Source: Antedon mediterranea (taxonomy: Eukaryota; Echinodermata; Crinoidea; Comatulida; Antedonidae). From it: DNA of 64,000 nucleotides. Made by a program: the position numbers and the translations under genes. Location of the stretch: positions 3,973,001-4,037,000 of the forward strand of contig NC_092677.1 of the NCBI RefSeq assembly GCF_964355755.1, read 5' to 3'. This document shows, piece after piece, positions 1 through 12,525 of this stretch. The notes below the pieces were generated by a model that worked only from the letters and a program-made list of their open reading frames with translations, did not search any database and had not been told where the DNA came from. Numbering within the stretch: the first letter of the stretch is position 1; the number at the start of each line of letters is the position of its first letter.

Positions 1-166
1 CTAATGGTATTACTTAATATAACTGGTATTAACTACCGGTATTACTTATAACTGTGGTACTACTGGTATTACTAGTACCGTATGAACTACCGGTACTGGT
101 ATTAACTATCGGTATTACTTGTAACTAGTATCAACTACCGTTTATTACCCATAACTAATATTAACT
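1..166. repeat. Degenerate minisatellite, about 17-bp unit
   Basis: Repeated variants of the word taactaccggtattactt fill the first 170 bases, with the copy-to-copy changes typical of an old short tandem array. The array probably continues to the left of the window. Confidence 0.6.
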
Positions 167-2581
167 AAAACAGTACAACTATTTATAAAATAAAACAAGT
201 GATGTGTTGCTTGTTATCGGTTCTTCTTTCATTTTGAGTGTGTATTCCTCTTCTACTCGAGCGGTATGAAGTGTAATTAATATGTCGCGGTGAACACAAG
301 ATTCAAGACATTTTATTGGCATAATTAAGACAATAAAACAGCAAATAAAAATATATTAAATTGCAAAAACTTTGCATGGACATAAAAATGCTGTTGGTCA
401 CAGCTAATTTCATTCATCATAGGCCTAATTATGTTTGTAAATAGAGTATTTGAAACTTGATATGTGTGTAATTGGAACATGTTACATGCTCCAGTAACAT
501 GCCTGGCCTCGGGTACTTCGTGACGTGGAACACTCGCAAACAACAGCACGATTGATTATTTAACGCAATTGATTATCTAATTAAAATTACCAGGTCCGTG
601 TGAAAGCTAATAAAAGCAACATTACTACTACACTACATTATTGATAGGACAGCAAACATTACTTACAACGTTGGTAGCTATTATTACTCTTTTAATTGGA
701 AACGTATAATTGTCGTCGTTAAGTCCAAGCTTGACTCGTATGTTGCTTAGTATATGCCAAATTAATTGGCGGTGACCATAAAGTGTCTACGTCGTGTCCA
801 CAATTCCAATTTATTTGAAGTGCAAACAACAACAAGCCAGTTTAAACTAACTTACACTTTTGTAATTATCTTGCGAAATACATACGAAAGTTGGAATTAC
901 ATTCAAAATGCGTTAGACAGATAATTTAATTAGTAGGCCTACAGACAAAATTCTACTGAATTTTACTATTTTTAAGACCTGCATCGTTAGTAGCATAATA
1001 ATAGATGTACCTTTCAATAGCAAAATAAAGCATGCGCATTTAGAATATCAAATTCGAACCTTTTTTTGTACATAAATACAGTAAACAAAATAAACTGAAA
1101 CGAAGCAATATTTTATCTTTCTAAATAATATCAACATATTTGAAAATTTGTTTGTATTTTTACATTTTTGATAAACCATAAAAAAATACACTTACTATTT
1201 TGTCTAAAGCTGTGTCTACACTATCAAATTTTATGCGACAAAAAAAAATGTGATGTGCCAATATATGGACATGATGATGTCATATCACTACCATATTTAG
1301 GCATAACACTAACATATTGGGCACATCACACTTTTTTTTTTGATAGTGTAGAGACAGAGCTTAAAAGTCAATTTGTTTATGGTTTATCAAAAAGGAAAAA
1401 ATACATAAATTATTTTAAATCAGGTGAATATTTTTTCGAGAATATTTGAAAATACTAGTACTTTTCCGGTGGGTCTTTAACATACAGAATTAACAAATTT
1501 CTATTTTATTTGTTCTTTTTTTCTATCTCGAAATGGACATAAATCAGTTATAACGCAAACATAGAAAATAATCAAGGGCCTTCTTAATCATAAATAATAA
1601 CAACAATATAAATGGGATCTGCTATATATAGTCTTTTATTAAGCATCTTGAACCCTATTGGTGGAGATGTACGCGTTAAGTCTGTACTAATTAGTATTAA
1701 TTATTATATTATTATAGTATACCGAACCACAGAACTGAAAAGGCGACTTTGAACTATGATGAAAAACCTATCTTAAATTCTGAAAATATGTTCATTGTTA
1801 TTTTAATAAGGTAGGTATTAACGACAAGATTGTGATATTTTCTTAGCTTTAATAAAACATTTAAGTATGGATCAAAGTCTTAAGTAGGTAAGTTAGTCGT
1901 AGCTCTTATCAATATACCTTTTTCTTTGTAGATGATATCAACGGAAACCAAGTTAATCTAGAAGACTGAACCTCACTAAAGTAAAATCCTGTTCAATTAT
2001 TTATTATTATATATTTTTAAAATTGTAAAATGGAACTGAAGCTACTGTGTTTCAAAGTAAGCGAAACATCTTTAACTTCTATATTCACTTCACTACTACT
2101 ATTTTAATTTATTTCCATCTCTGGATAGCACAATATACGCGATTATATTTACAACACATGGTGCGCCCTCTATATCGTCACCAAAGATACAGATTTTTTT
2201 TAAAGCTACGTTCACACTGAGTTTGTACATCCGACCACCGGATTGCAATCCGGGCTAAATGTGAACGTAACGTTAGAGGAATTGATTTTAAATGTTTTAC
2301 AGATTACAGTTCAAGGATCAAAGACCAGCTTTATTACGCCCTCTAGTAAAACCTAATGAAAATAACCGTCAGCAGGTAGTTCAAAGTTCAACGTAAACAT
2401 TTATTTTCTTGCCTAAACTATTACAATAATATAAGTATTGAATTTAAAATATTTCATTTCGAAAAATATATATCAAAAAATATCATTACTCTATAGGTAG
2501 AAACTGTACATTCGTTTTGATTCACCGATTACATCTTGATGTCGAAATTCAATCTGGCGGTGGCGGCCTTACAGACGGGGT
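167..2581. other. Intergenic flank downstream of HYR copy 1
   Basis: No gene is visible. Positions about 1788-2580 are similar to about 12920-13640, the flank below the stop codon of HYR copy 2, so the duplicated unit includes roughly 0.8 kb of 3' flank. One small TIR element lies at 1204-1364. The rest is unremarkable AT-rich sequence. Confidence 0.6.
1204..1364. mobile_element. MITE with TTAA-type ends (family A)
   Basis: The ends are inverted copies: left aaagctgtgtctacactatc, right reading on the other strand aagctctgtctctacactat. The right end abuts TTAA and the left CTAA, suggesting a TTAA target as in piggyBac-type elements. Related copies with the same ends are at 7122-7198 and 18616-18785. 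No coding capacity. Confidence 0.65.
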
Positions 2582-2924
2582 TCACACTTTACTGTCATTA
2601 TTATATGCGCAGTTGAGAATACCATCGTCTTTCTGAATTGTCTGCGCATCTTTATTTAATGGTCGCAAGTCGCAAATATCTACCGATGGGGGTTCTTTGT
2701 CTTTGTTTTCGCCCTGTAAAATAAACAAATACACTTTTTTACTGAACTGTTCAAATAATATTCGGCAAAATATTCTTGTTTTAAACCACTTACATGTTTA
2801 GGTTGAAAATAGTATTTCTGCTGAACTTTCCTCCCTTTGATTTTAAAAAGTATCCCTGCTATGACGATGACGGCCATGAACAGTAGACATAAGCATACAA
2901 TTAGTACATTAGAAAAACTGTTAT
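2582..2924 (-). CDS. Transmembrane and cytoplasmic tail exons of HYR copy 1
   Basis: Exon 2924-2794 encodes a ~21-residue hydrophobic segment (VLIVCLCLLFMAVIVIAGIL) followed by basic FKIKGRKVQQK, a stop-transfer signal fixing the tail inside the cell. Exon 2713-2582 encodes 43 further residues ending AYNNDSKV and TGA. The tail carries Tyr motifs: YYFQ (fits YxxQ) and YNND (fits YxN, the Grb2-type SH2 consensus); signalling use is inference. The tail exon in copy 2 differs at only two residues. Confidence 0.85.
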
Positions 2925-5900
2925 CTGTAAAATAAAAGTAATACGTAGGCCTACTTTATTCTGCGCATGGGCAACATTATTGATGCAATACATACTTTAA
3001 ACATTACTAAAAATTGTTATAATAAAGTGGACATTGTTGACATTGGTATTTATCTAAGCAAGAATTTTTCAAGAAAGCATAAGGAAGAAAAATATTATCC
3101 ACGTACCGTTGTGTATAGTCTTAGATTAAAGTCCAGGCCTATATATTTGTATTTCATTCAGCCCCATAATATTGAAGTTTATAGGGTAGTAATATTTCTC
3201 GTATACACGATAAGCTAAATCTAAATTGATGGAGTATTATTACTGTGTTTGTATATTTACCATGGCTGTTTGATTTGTTCAGGGCGCCCTCTTCGTTTTC
3301 TGTCATTTGCCCGGAAACCGTCAATATTGAACTAGTAATTACTTCCGGTGACACTTCGTCAAATGACGTTGTCTGTTCACTTGGCCATCCCGTAGTTTGC
3401 TGCTGTATTGTAGACTTCTTATGGACTGCTCGGCGCTCAGTCGTTAGCTGTTCAGCGGTAAAAGTAAACTGTTGACTAGGCCTAGCTTTAGTGACTTTCT
3501 GTTCTATATCGTCTTCTGCTGTCACACTTCCGTTGGTCGCTGGAGTGTCAACTTTTGTGACAACGGTGGTTGTCGGAAGGGAATTCAAGGTTGATGATAC
3601 CAACGGTGAAGAAGATTGAACTAATATCGTTGATGGTGAGGAAGTAGATGCCAGTGATATAAATGGATGAAGGGTGGTGTGAGATTTAAAAGGAACTACC
3701 GAGGAAGAAGATGATGTTGCGAAAGAAGAGGTATATGGTGTAGAGAGAGTCAAGTCGTACGATTGTGATTCTGTATATGATTGATAATTGGTTGTCGGCG
3801 ATGAAATTGTTGTTGGTGGTAATGAAGGTGATGGAAATGGTGAAGATGATTGTCCAGAAAATTGTGATGAAATTGTTGTTGATGGTAATGAAGGTGATGG
3901 TAATTGTGAAGATGATTGTCCAGAAAATTGTGATGACATTGTTGTTGATGGTAATGAAGGTGATGATAATGGTAAAGATGATTGTCCAGAAAATTGTGAT
4001 GACATTGGTGTTTGTGATAATGAAGGTGGTGGTAATTGTGAAGATGATTGTCCAGAAAATTGTGATGACATTGGTGTTGATGGTAATGAAGGTGATTGTA
4101 ATGGTGAAGATGATTGTCCAGAAAATTGTGATGACAATTTTGTTGATGACATTGGTGTTAGTGATAATAAAGGTGATGGTAATGATGAAGATGATTGTTC
4201 AGAAAATTGTGGTGACAATGAAGTTGGTGATAACGAAGGTGATGGTAATGATGAAGATGATTGTTCAGCAAATTGTGATGACATTGCAGTTGGTGTCAAC
4301 GAAGGTGATGTTAATTGTGAAACTGATGGTTTAAAGAAAAAGTGTGATGATATTGGTGTTGGTGATAATTGCGTTGACAGTAACTGTAAAGATAAAAGTG
4401 AAAATGAAAATTGTGATGACGTTGGTTTTGGTGATAATGAAGGGGATAAAGTTCGAAATAAAAATGGTGTTGGTGATAATGACGTTGTTGGTAATTGTGA
4501 GAATGATAAGGATGATGATTGAGCATTTACTGATGATGTTTCTGGCTGAGAGGGCGTGTTTTCTTCTTTTCTGTAGATTTCTGTTATAGTTTGAGGTGAC
4601 ATGGTTGTGTCTGGAAAAGTTATTTCTGGTTCATTTTCTGTAAAATAAAACAAATCACAAAGTGGTTGAGAAGTCCATTGTGGTAATATAACATAGACAT
4701 CTAGTGTTAAGTTGTTTATGTTCCTGGGTGTCTTTATTGTTTTACTGTATTATATTGTTGGATCCATTACTGAGCACGACTTTTAACATTGAGGTTGTTA
4801 TATTTCATAAAACGCTAGCATTGTTGTTAATTGTTTACCTGAAACGTGAACGTAAAAACTACAGAATGCGGTGTTCCTAGAAGAATCTTCAAATTGATAC
4901 ATTATAAAAGTGGTACCGATCGGAAGAGTTGCAGATGCTGTCAAATTTACTCGTTTTCTATATGGTTCCAAACAAAATGGCGTCACCGCGTCGTTGTTTA
5001 CTTGAATCTTAGAAATCAATTCTAGGTCATATACAACTATCGACCAATGTACTAAAGTGCTGTTTTCACCCCGACGAAAACATCTGATAAATTCCGGGCA
5101 TTCAAACGTGGGTGGAGTATTGTCTGAAAGATGATGTATATTATGCAAATTACTTCAATACTGTCAAACCCGTCGTCGCCGTCGTCATCACTAAATGAAA
5201 ACATGGAACACTTTTAATTCTCTATCCAAGCACCAAGCCACAAGATCGTGCAGTTATAGAATGGTATTTTGTGACGACTATCTGCGTAAATGGAATCTGC
5301 ATACAGATACAAATGCATCGCATGCGTACAATTTTTATATGGATGCAGACACGAACAGAGCAAGAGACCAGCAAGAGATTGCTTCCAAACAGTTTTAATT
5401 CATATCTTGTACACACATCTGTATATCTGGCTTTAACATTTAATTTTCTAAAGTTAAAATTATGATGTATAACTACTGATCTTAAAGCTGAGATGCAGGC
5501 ATGAATTTGAAATATAATATCTGGTATTGTACTTAAATCAAATATTTGTAATAGAAATCAAAACGAAAAAACATGAATTTCCCTTAAAATGATCAAATAC
5601 AAAATTTGGCAAAATTCTGCTATAAAACCCAGGGAGACTTTTTTTTATTAGTTAGGTAGTTTAACCTAATGTAATAACAAGTATGGTGACTCCCTAGAAG
5701 GGAGGCATCTGGCCTTTAAGTTCATCCTCATTCGGATGTTACTGTGATCAAGAAGTTTACTGAAATGTTCTAAAAATATTGATGACAGCTTTTGTATTGC
5801 GGTCAAAAGTTGGAATTATTATTCAGAAACTGAAACACGCGCCTACCATCTAACTAGTATGAAAATCAACATAAAAGTAAACTTTAGAAAGCTTTTACTT

Positions 5901-8900
5901 GTAATGTGTTACGATCTCTATTTAAATGCTTCCGTTTAGATATAACTTGCCTGTAACGAGAAAGTACAGTTTGCATGAATTCACATTTCCGGATGCATCT
6001 TCTGCCGTAAACTCCACTTCATAAGGAGGGTAGAATTTTGGCACGAACACATCGCCAGACTTGTGTGATGACTTCATTATCAGACGACCTCCACTGTTGT
6101 CAAAAACTGTAGGATCTTCCCACGTGACGACGGAACTCATGTTGGCATCTGAATCAGTAGCAGCTCTAACAATGCCGAAGTATGTATCGTAGTAATTTGT
6201 AATGTTCGTTGGGCATTCTATAATCGGAGGTTCGATGTCTAGAATAAAATAAACAACATCCCTACTATACGATTGGAATGCAGAAGAAAAGGAGATTCAA
6301 AGAAGCACGTGGTACATGCATTATGTTAGATGAAAGGGGCGTGTGTTTGCCAATGAGTAGACTTGAAATAGAGCCTACATTTCTCTTCGATTAACTTACC
6401 TATAACTGTGAAATAAATGTAGCAAGATTTGTTATTCCCAAACAGATCAGTTGCAGTCATTTGTACAGTATACGGTGGAAACTGTCGCATCGGAATCTTA
6501 TCACCTGATGTATAGGGGAAGCTTTCCCACGTGACCAGATCTTGACTGTTGTCATCAACGTCTGGAGGATACCACGTGACTGTTGCGTATGGATGACCAT
6601 AATCAGTAACGAGGCGATGAAAACCAAATATATAGTCGTAATAATTGGAGAAATTACTCGGACATATAATTGATGGACGTTCATTGTCTAAAATAACAAT
6701 TTTTAAAAGAAATTTAAATTTTGCTGTGTTTTTAGGAATTTAAACAAAGATTTTGATCTCATTATGTGCGAAAACTCACCTATAACTGTAATAGTAAGCA
6801 GACAGGTACCATTGTTACCAGATGTATCTGTCACGGTGTATTCAACTTCAGTTACACCGATAGGAAAAAAGCCATGTTGAGCAAGAGTTATATTTTCGCC
6901 ATTTAATGTAGTTTTCGTAGGTTCAACTCTAGAGTCGTTAGACATGCAGTAGCTGACAGCAAAATTATCATTTAGTGTGATGTTCCAGAAGAATAACGCA
7001 AACCTCGAACCGTCGTCTGTATAGCGTTCCAAGTCAGGTAGACATTCAACTGATGGACTTTCCCAATCTATTTTTAAACCAAGTTTAAACCAAGAGAAAA
7101 AGTATTGACAAATTATTTTCCTTAAAGCTCTGTCTACACTATCAAACTAGTAAATTATTTGTTGTCACATAAAGTTTGATAGTGTAGGCAGGGCTTAAGA
7201 GTAGTGTTGAATGATTTCGGTAACACTAACATTCCTACTTCAAATAAAGCTATCTAACATGACTGTATTTGGAAAGAAATGGAAGGTTGTCTTTCGATGT
7301 ATGACTTGATTCGCTGCGATCGATTATGAGAAAACTAATGACTTATAAAAAGCGTTACAAAGCTTTTTCAGAACTTGAGTTTTCTGAGTAAGCTCTGATG
7401 TTTGCAAAATTGTTTACCGCCCTTATGTCGTACTTCTGGGTTCTCTATCTAAATTTATCTAGTATCATAAGAAAATCATGTGATACAATTTACTATATTT
7501 TTTTATTTATTTTTTTTTATTCAGTTGTCAACCAACAGCGATGAAACCGCCACTAACAGGTTGAATCTAAAGATAATAAATATAAAATGTATTCAAATAA
7601 ACAACACAAACATAAACAAAGATAACAACATTAAAGAGATTTAACAATTTTACCCTTAAATACATTTAAACTATCATAAAATAAATCAATATCCAAACAA
7701 GTAACAAGTAACCTATTAAATGTGTTAGGTAACCGCTGAAAGATACCTCGTTTTGTGCATTCAACACGACCACAAGGAACGTGAAGCAAACACTTGCTGC
7801 GAGTACGAGTTGGAATATTCAACTTAAACAAAGCAACAAGAGGACAATCATAAACGGAATTGAATGAGTTGTATAAAAAAAACATATCAAAAAGAACTCT
7901 ACGATTTTCAAGAGAAATAAGAGAAACATTATAATTAGGACAAGTGCGAGTAAGGAATCTAATGAATTTGTTCTGAACATTATAAATACGCTGAGATTGA
8001 GTACAAGAAATTGAATTAAAAATGACTGAACAGTATTCCAGGTGGGGGCGCACGACTGAACGGTACAATGATGTTAATGCTCCACCATTGCCCATGAATC
8101 TACAGTTCCTCCATAACAAACCCAGCATTATATTTGCCTTAGATACAACATAATTAACATGTAAACAAAAATATAACTTACTATCAATTAAAACTCCTAA
8201 ATCCCTTTGAGACACCTGTATCAAGTTAACCCTTAACATACCCTATACAGGCACTTTGATACCCCGTGAGATGTTGTATTGTGAAATTAGCCTATGACAC
8301 TGGGTTGGCATTTATCAATATTTGCTTATATTTTTGCTTAAGGTGAAATATTTAAGAAGTGCTTAAGCAAATAACTTAATCTTATTTATCAAACCGTCTT
8401 AGCAATGTCTTAGCAGAAAAATTGTCTTAGGTAAATTTTACTTTGCACATGCGCAAAATTAAATTCTAGAGGGCAGCAAATTATGTCTTAAGATGAAAAA
8501 TTCTTGCTTACGCATGCGTATTACCTTTTTTCTCTTAGCGATGGCGGCGCTATAACATTTTATCTCCGTATTTTCACTCCCAACAAGAGAGGGCGCATTC
8601 TGGCTACTATTGTTTTTATTACTTAAAATAGAGAAAGAGCACAACAGTCGGAAATACATACGAAAATCATTCGCTCTAAACTTAAATCAAATCAACATTT
8701 ATTTATTTTTATCAATGACAGCGACCCTTGGCAGCCGATACAGTTTTCTAAAAGTTAGTCAATTGGGTCGTACCTATCCCGAAAATATTAGTTTTGCTCG
8801 TCCAATTTCTAGGCCATCTTTATGAAGATCGATATCATTATTTTAGCGTCCGTAGTACAGCGGAAAACGAACTAGCGTAGCCTTTCCGAATGTTCAATGT

Positions 8901-11900
8901 TCCGGCCTAGCGCGCTCGCGTTGTCAAAAAAGAATGTTTCTGTTGCAGAAATGAGATAAGACGAAATTTTTCATCTTAAGGCAGGGTGTTGTTTGTCTTA
9001 GATTTAAGACAAAATTAAGCAAATTGTTTTGCTTAGATATATTGATAAATCTGACTTAGGCAAAATCAAGGATTTAAGGCAAAGTTAAGACGATTTTTTT
9101 GCTAAGCAAGTTTGATAAATCCGGCCCCTGGAGTATATTGTCATTAAAGGCCAGGTGCGGGCAAAAAATTTCTATTGATCATACATTCCAATAAATATCG
9201 ATCTATAGTTTCCCCTATGTTTCATAATTTTTAAGATTTTATTTGTGTTACACGAGCTTGTTGAAAATAAGCACTTTCTTATCAGTGGGGGGATAGTTCA
9301 AATTACACAGTAAAATCTCTATTCTTTTGTACACAAATTTTGTAAATAGAGAGGCATTTTAAAAAGCTATGAAAAATAAACGGTGTGGTAAAAAATGTTA
9401 TCAGATGACTAAATATAGGTAATATAACTTGAATATTACATTTCTGATATTTTTATTCAACTTCAGATTTTTATTTTCATGCTGTAGCAAAAATTATCCA
9501 CCGTATATCCACCATCTTTTTTCACCGTCTAGGGAGTCACCAGACATGTTATTACATTAGGTTAACTACCTAACTACTGAAAAAAGGTCTTCCTGGTTTT
9601 TATGGAAGAATTTTGCAAAATTTTGTATTTGACCATATTAAGGGAAATTCATTTTTTTTCGTCTTGATTTCTATTACAAATATTTGATTTATGTACAATT
9701 AACCAAATATTATATTTAAAATTCATGCCTGTACCTGAGCTTTAAAGCAATAAGTTGACCTACCTTCGACTGCAATATAAAACGAACAATTTCCGACGTT
9801 GTTATCCCGGTCAATTGCAGTGTACGTTATTTCATAGGCAGAACTTCCTGCCGGAAATTCATCACCAGAGTTGTAATTTGAACTGATGGAGACGACTGTA
9901 CCACTGTTGTCTGTGACGTTTGGTTGTGGCCAATACAATCGAGCACTTCTGGAGGACACGTCAGTGAAAACTGACCAAGAAGACTCTGAAGTTCTTTTAA
10001 CCATGTTGTTTGAATGCGCTGGACAATGTAAAACTGGATTTTCAATGTCTACAATGGTAAAAAAAATATAATTAATTTGAGTGTGGTGAATATGGGTAGC
10101 TATTATGGCCAAAATAAGAAAAATGTCATAACCTGTATATGAAAAAGCATCTCAAACATCTCCCGTTCGCAATAATCTACTACTGCACAAGGTATGTAAA
10201 AGCTAAAGGAGCGTTAATATTGTGGCAATTTATTATTTTATTATTTCTGTATTTTTGGTAATCATAACTAGATTAATATCCTACCTACAACTGCAAAGTG
10301 TAGAACACATTCCTCAAAGTTTCCTGATTGGTCCGTTGCCCGTACTGTAGTCGTGTAAGGTGGAAACATTCTCATTGGGTAAACATCGCCGGGTTTATTT
10401 GGATAACTTGTGATATTGGGAGGAATTCCGCTATTATCTCTGGCAACCAAAGGAACCCACGTGATAGTGCCGTTAGGACTTCCTGCATCAGTATGAGCGT
10501 GGATATAGCCGTAGTAGGTTCTATGATAATTTGACGTTACATCAGGACACTGCAGTTCGGGTGGCTCATCATCTGTCAACAAAGAACAGTTTATTGTTAT
10601 GACTAAGACTAAATTTAACATATTTCTCTATCTTTTGCATGTTTTTTTCCCAAATGTAGAATTGGTTTAGGCCTATCTCGTGTACTACTCCATTCACCAA
10701 TTATAAAAAAAAATCAGATTAAAAATAATGATAAAGATACATATTTTAACGGTCATTATTGTAGTGTACGCTCGGATGAATTATAAGCGTAAAACAAATA
10801 CCATACCAATAATAGGTATATTAAAGATGCATTCAGCCTCGTTTCCAGCAACATTTTTAATTTTCGTTAATGAAGGTAACTCCCATTAACCAATGTTGCT
10901 TGCCCACAGACATCAATCAGAGTTGTGATTCTATAAATCTCGCATTGACATCAGAAACTCCCAAATGGCGAGGAGAGTTGATATCAGTAATTCGATATAC
11001 TCTTACTTTATTGGTCATTAGCGCACTGTAAAATGTAAGTAATCTCGGATAATTTAATTTTTAAAAATCCTACCGATAATAGTTATATTGAAGATGCATT
11101 CAGCTTCGTTTCCAGAGTAGTCTTCTACCCAATACCTCACAGTATAGACGGTTTTCTTTCCACCGACCAATTCAAAGCGTTGTCTTGGAACACTATATGT
11201 CTTTTCTTCTGTCTGGATGCCTTTGTTGTCATGTGCTATTGGTTCCGTCCAACTAACTTCCTGGTATTTTCCCTGAGCTTCAACAATCTGGTTATTTGGA
11301 CAATTTCTTAATGTTGGGTTCTCCAAGTCTGTTAATTTGTGTATCGATAAAATAACAGTAAAAACTTAACAAAAAGTTTAATTTTACACACTAAAATATT
11401 CCTGGTGTTTGAGAGATAAGAAACCACATTTTTAGACGAAAGTAAAATATAATAACTCTTTTTGTTGTATCATTTTATACTACTGCTTTTGTTTTCGATG
11501 TAAAAATGGACTTTTAAAGTAAGCCTTTAAATCTAATCACTTATGTTCTGAATTGCAGGAAATAGTCTATACACAGTCTTGTCAACCAGATTTAGGACAT
11601 AAATAAGCAGTGTTCCTTAAAAATCATTTGTTTGTCGTACAGTCTGGAACTCGAAACCACAACTCCCCACTAGAGTGGTCATAAATGTGTACATTTTGTC
11701 ATTTTCTCAAAATGTCTTTGAAATGGAATCACTAAGAAATGTATGTATTTATTTGTTGAAAAAGGTAGCGCCTATCTGAAAAGGAAATTTAAACTATCAT
11801 AACATACCTCCTGGACCATCACAAATAACACCAGCGTCTTCGGAATGTCCACAATTGTGAACCTTAAATCCATTATTAGAGCATCTTCTTATATCAGTTT

Positions 11901-12525
11901 CATATCCTGTACACTGAACATCATCGTACATAATTGGACCCAACCCCTGGCCAAATTGAGCTTGTAGCGGGGCTCCAGTTGCGTCTCCAAAACCTAATTG
12001 CCTACACACAACTCGAGCGTCTTTTATATCCCAATAATCATCACATATTGTACCCCATTCTCCACCATTATATACTTCAACTCGTCCCTCATAACTATTG
12101 CCGCCACCAACAAGTCTGACTGTGGTAATACACATGAATAAAACCTTAAACCAATTACTTGGCCTAAGTAGATTCTAGTAAGCAATGTCATCCAAGTGAA
12201 TTTTTATTAAATTATTATTTTTAAAAAACACAAAAGATGTTCTCAGAAATTCAAATCTCATGGAACTTTATAATGGTTAACATTAGTCCCAAAAGGAATA
12301 ATGCGTTATATGGTCTATCTACTATAGCATCGGACATGTCGTAGGACTCTAAATTAACTTTATAAAAGGAAATTTACTAAAATGTAAACACAATTAAACG
12401 TCACTTATAATTTTAACTTACGTTTAGTTACAATATTGATCATTCTTACCTGTCGATGACACAGTAGCAGGCACAATGAATAGGAAAAACAATGGAGTTT
12501 TCCAGTGAGTTTTCATTATACCCAT
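2582..12525 (-). CDS. HYR copy 1: SRCR-(HYR)7-mucin-TM receptor-like protein
   Basis: Twelve coding exons, read high to low: signal peptide 12525-12450; SRCR 12119-11808; HYR1 11328-11074; HYR2 10572-10285; HYR3 10048-9764; HYR4 7067-6780; HYR5 6687-6400; HYR6 6238-5951; HYR7 5123-4839; Ser/Thr/Pro-rich 4637-3261; transmembrane 2924-2794; tail 2713-2582. All have AG acceptors and GT donors except HYR6, whose donor is GC. The lengths sum to 4005 nt, 1334 residues and a stop, with every junction in phase. The product should be a single-pass type I membrane protein: a cleaved leader, an SRCR head likely to bind glycans or proteins, seven Hyalin-type Ig-fold repeats, a long O-glycosylatable stalk, one membrane segment and a short tail. 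I do not recognise a named ortholog. A role in adhesion or immune recognition is inferred from the domains only. The next gene up is a tandem paralog with another head domain. Confidence 0.85.
3261..4637 (-). CDS. Mucin-like stalk exon of HYR copy 1
   Basis: A single 1377-nt exon encodes about 459 residues dominated by Ser, Thr and Pro. The central part (about 3765-4340) is a tandem repeat of a ~23-residue unit resembling SSQFSGQSSSPLPSPSLPST, with unit-to-unit substitutions. This composition predicts dense O-glycosylation and an extended rod that lifts the HYR/SRCR head from the membrane. Antisense frames of the repeat look like Asp/Gly/Asn-rich proteins but are shadows. Confidence 0.85.
4839..11328 (-). 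CDS. Seven HYR domain exons of HYR copy 1
   Basis: Each exon (coordinates in the gene entry) is 255-288 nt, begins at phase 1 with a codon for Asp or similar, and encodes one HYR module. Shared marks are an N-terminal PP..xCP, a central DNSG or similar, and a C-terminal YTAxDxSGNxxxC followed by a hydrophobic strand ending in G. Putative N-glycosylation sites (NxS/T) are frequent. HYR3 and HYR4 are separated by a 2.7-kb intron holding three transposon insertions missing from copy 2. Confidence 0.88.
5482..5703 (+). mobile_element. Old copy of the TTAAA-ended MITE, partial (family B)
   Basis: This intronic stretch matches, in reverse orientation, 9527-9746, including gcaggcatgaattt, caaatatttgtaatagaaat and gtaatataac-type words through to the ctccctagaag end. 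A third copy is in copy 2 near 17064-17190. Its presence in both paralogs at the same place shows it preceded the gene duplication. Confidence 0.5.
7122..7198. mobile_element. MITE family A, short form
   Basis: A 77-bp element bounded by TTAA, with ends TTAAAGCTCTGTCTACACTA and its inverted copy. The orthologous element in copy 2 (18616-18785) is longer, so this copy has lost its interior. The insertion preceded the tandem duplication. Confidence 0.7.
7495..8212 (-). mobile_element. 5'-truncated LINE insertion (RT C-terminus)
   Basis: The minus strand encodes the C-terminal part of a non-LTR reverse transcriptase, including LGVLIDSKL, LYRSVVRPHLEYC and the RIYNVQNKFIRFLT stretch. The frame stops at 7631 and a T-rich run on the plus strand at about 7495-7525 is the A-rich 3' tail. 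Copy 2 has an uninterrupted aatttactatat...gacacctgtatc at about 19010-19030, which sets the borders. Jockey/CR1-type group is likely; the exact clade is not certain. Confidence 0.8.
8304..9127. mobile_element. 824-bp non-autonomous TIR element (family C)
   Basis: Imperfect inverted ends of about 25 bp (left gttggcatttatcaatattt; right, reverse strand, gggccggatttatcaaactt), each followed by repeated cttaagc-type words, enclose 824 bp with no significant open frame. Copy 2 has an empty site gaaactggagtatattg at about 19097, and CTGG is repeated on both sides of the insert. No transposase is present. Confidence 0.7.
9142..9746. mobile_element. ~600-bp MITE with TTAAAG..CAGG ends (family B)
   Basis: The ends are an inverted pair: left ttaaaggccaggtgcgggc and right, reverse strand, tttaaagctcaggtacaggc. 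The insert is missing at the equivalent spot of copy 2 (about 19112-19130). Its right half resembles 5482-5703 in opposite orientation. No coding potential seen. Confidence 0.65.
10802..10850 (-). pseudogene. Relic of the 3' end of HYR exon 1
   Basis: This intronic stretch closely matches the last ~45 coding bases and the donor of HYR1 (11074 region): the same atgcattcagcctcgtttcc core and a decayed donor. It is too short to code and looks like a truncated duplicate. Confidence 0.55.
11808..12119 (-). CDS. SRCR domain exon of HYR copy 1
   Basis: One phase 1-1 exon encodes a complete scavenger receptor cysteine-rich domain of about 104 residues. It opens with VRLVGGGNSYEGRVEVY and contains GEWGTICDD, ARVVCRQLGFG, a DDVQCTG stretch and the closing GVICDG. 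Six cysteines are visible. This domain is absent from copy 2, which has a C-type-lectin-like domain in the same place. Confidence 0.92.
12450..12525 (-). CDS. Signal-peptide exon of HYR copy 1
   Basis: The exon reads MGIMKTHWKTPLFFLFIVPA followed by TVSST, a short basic stretch, a hydrophobic core and a small-residue cleavage region. The donor is ACAG|GTAAG at phase 1. An upstream in-frame TAG blocks extension, so the start is ATG at 12525 or the second Met at 12516. The equivalent exon of copy 2 is at 27359-27416. Confidence 0.8.

Noticed and set aside
1168-1449. 93-codon plus-strand frame
   Set aside because: It runs through a MITE and has no family resemblance.
2967-3218. 83-codon plus-strand frame
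   Set aside because: Lies in an intron of HYR copy 1, antisense, with no similarity.
3765-4526. Long plus-strand frames rich in Asp/Gly/Asn or in Met/Val over the stalk exon
   Set aside because: They are antisense readings of the minus-strand Ser/Thr/Pro repeat; no splice or start context, and the minus frame fits in phase with its neighbours.
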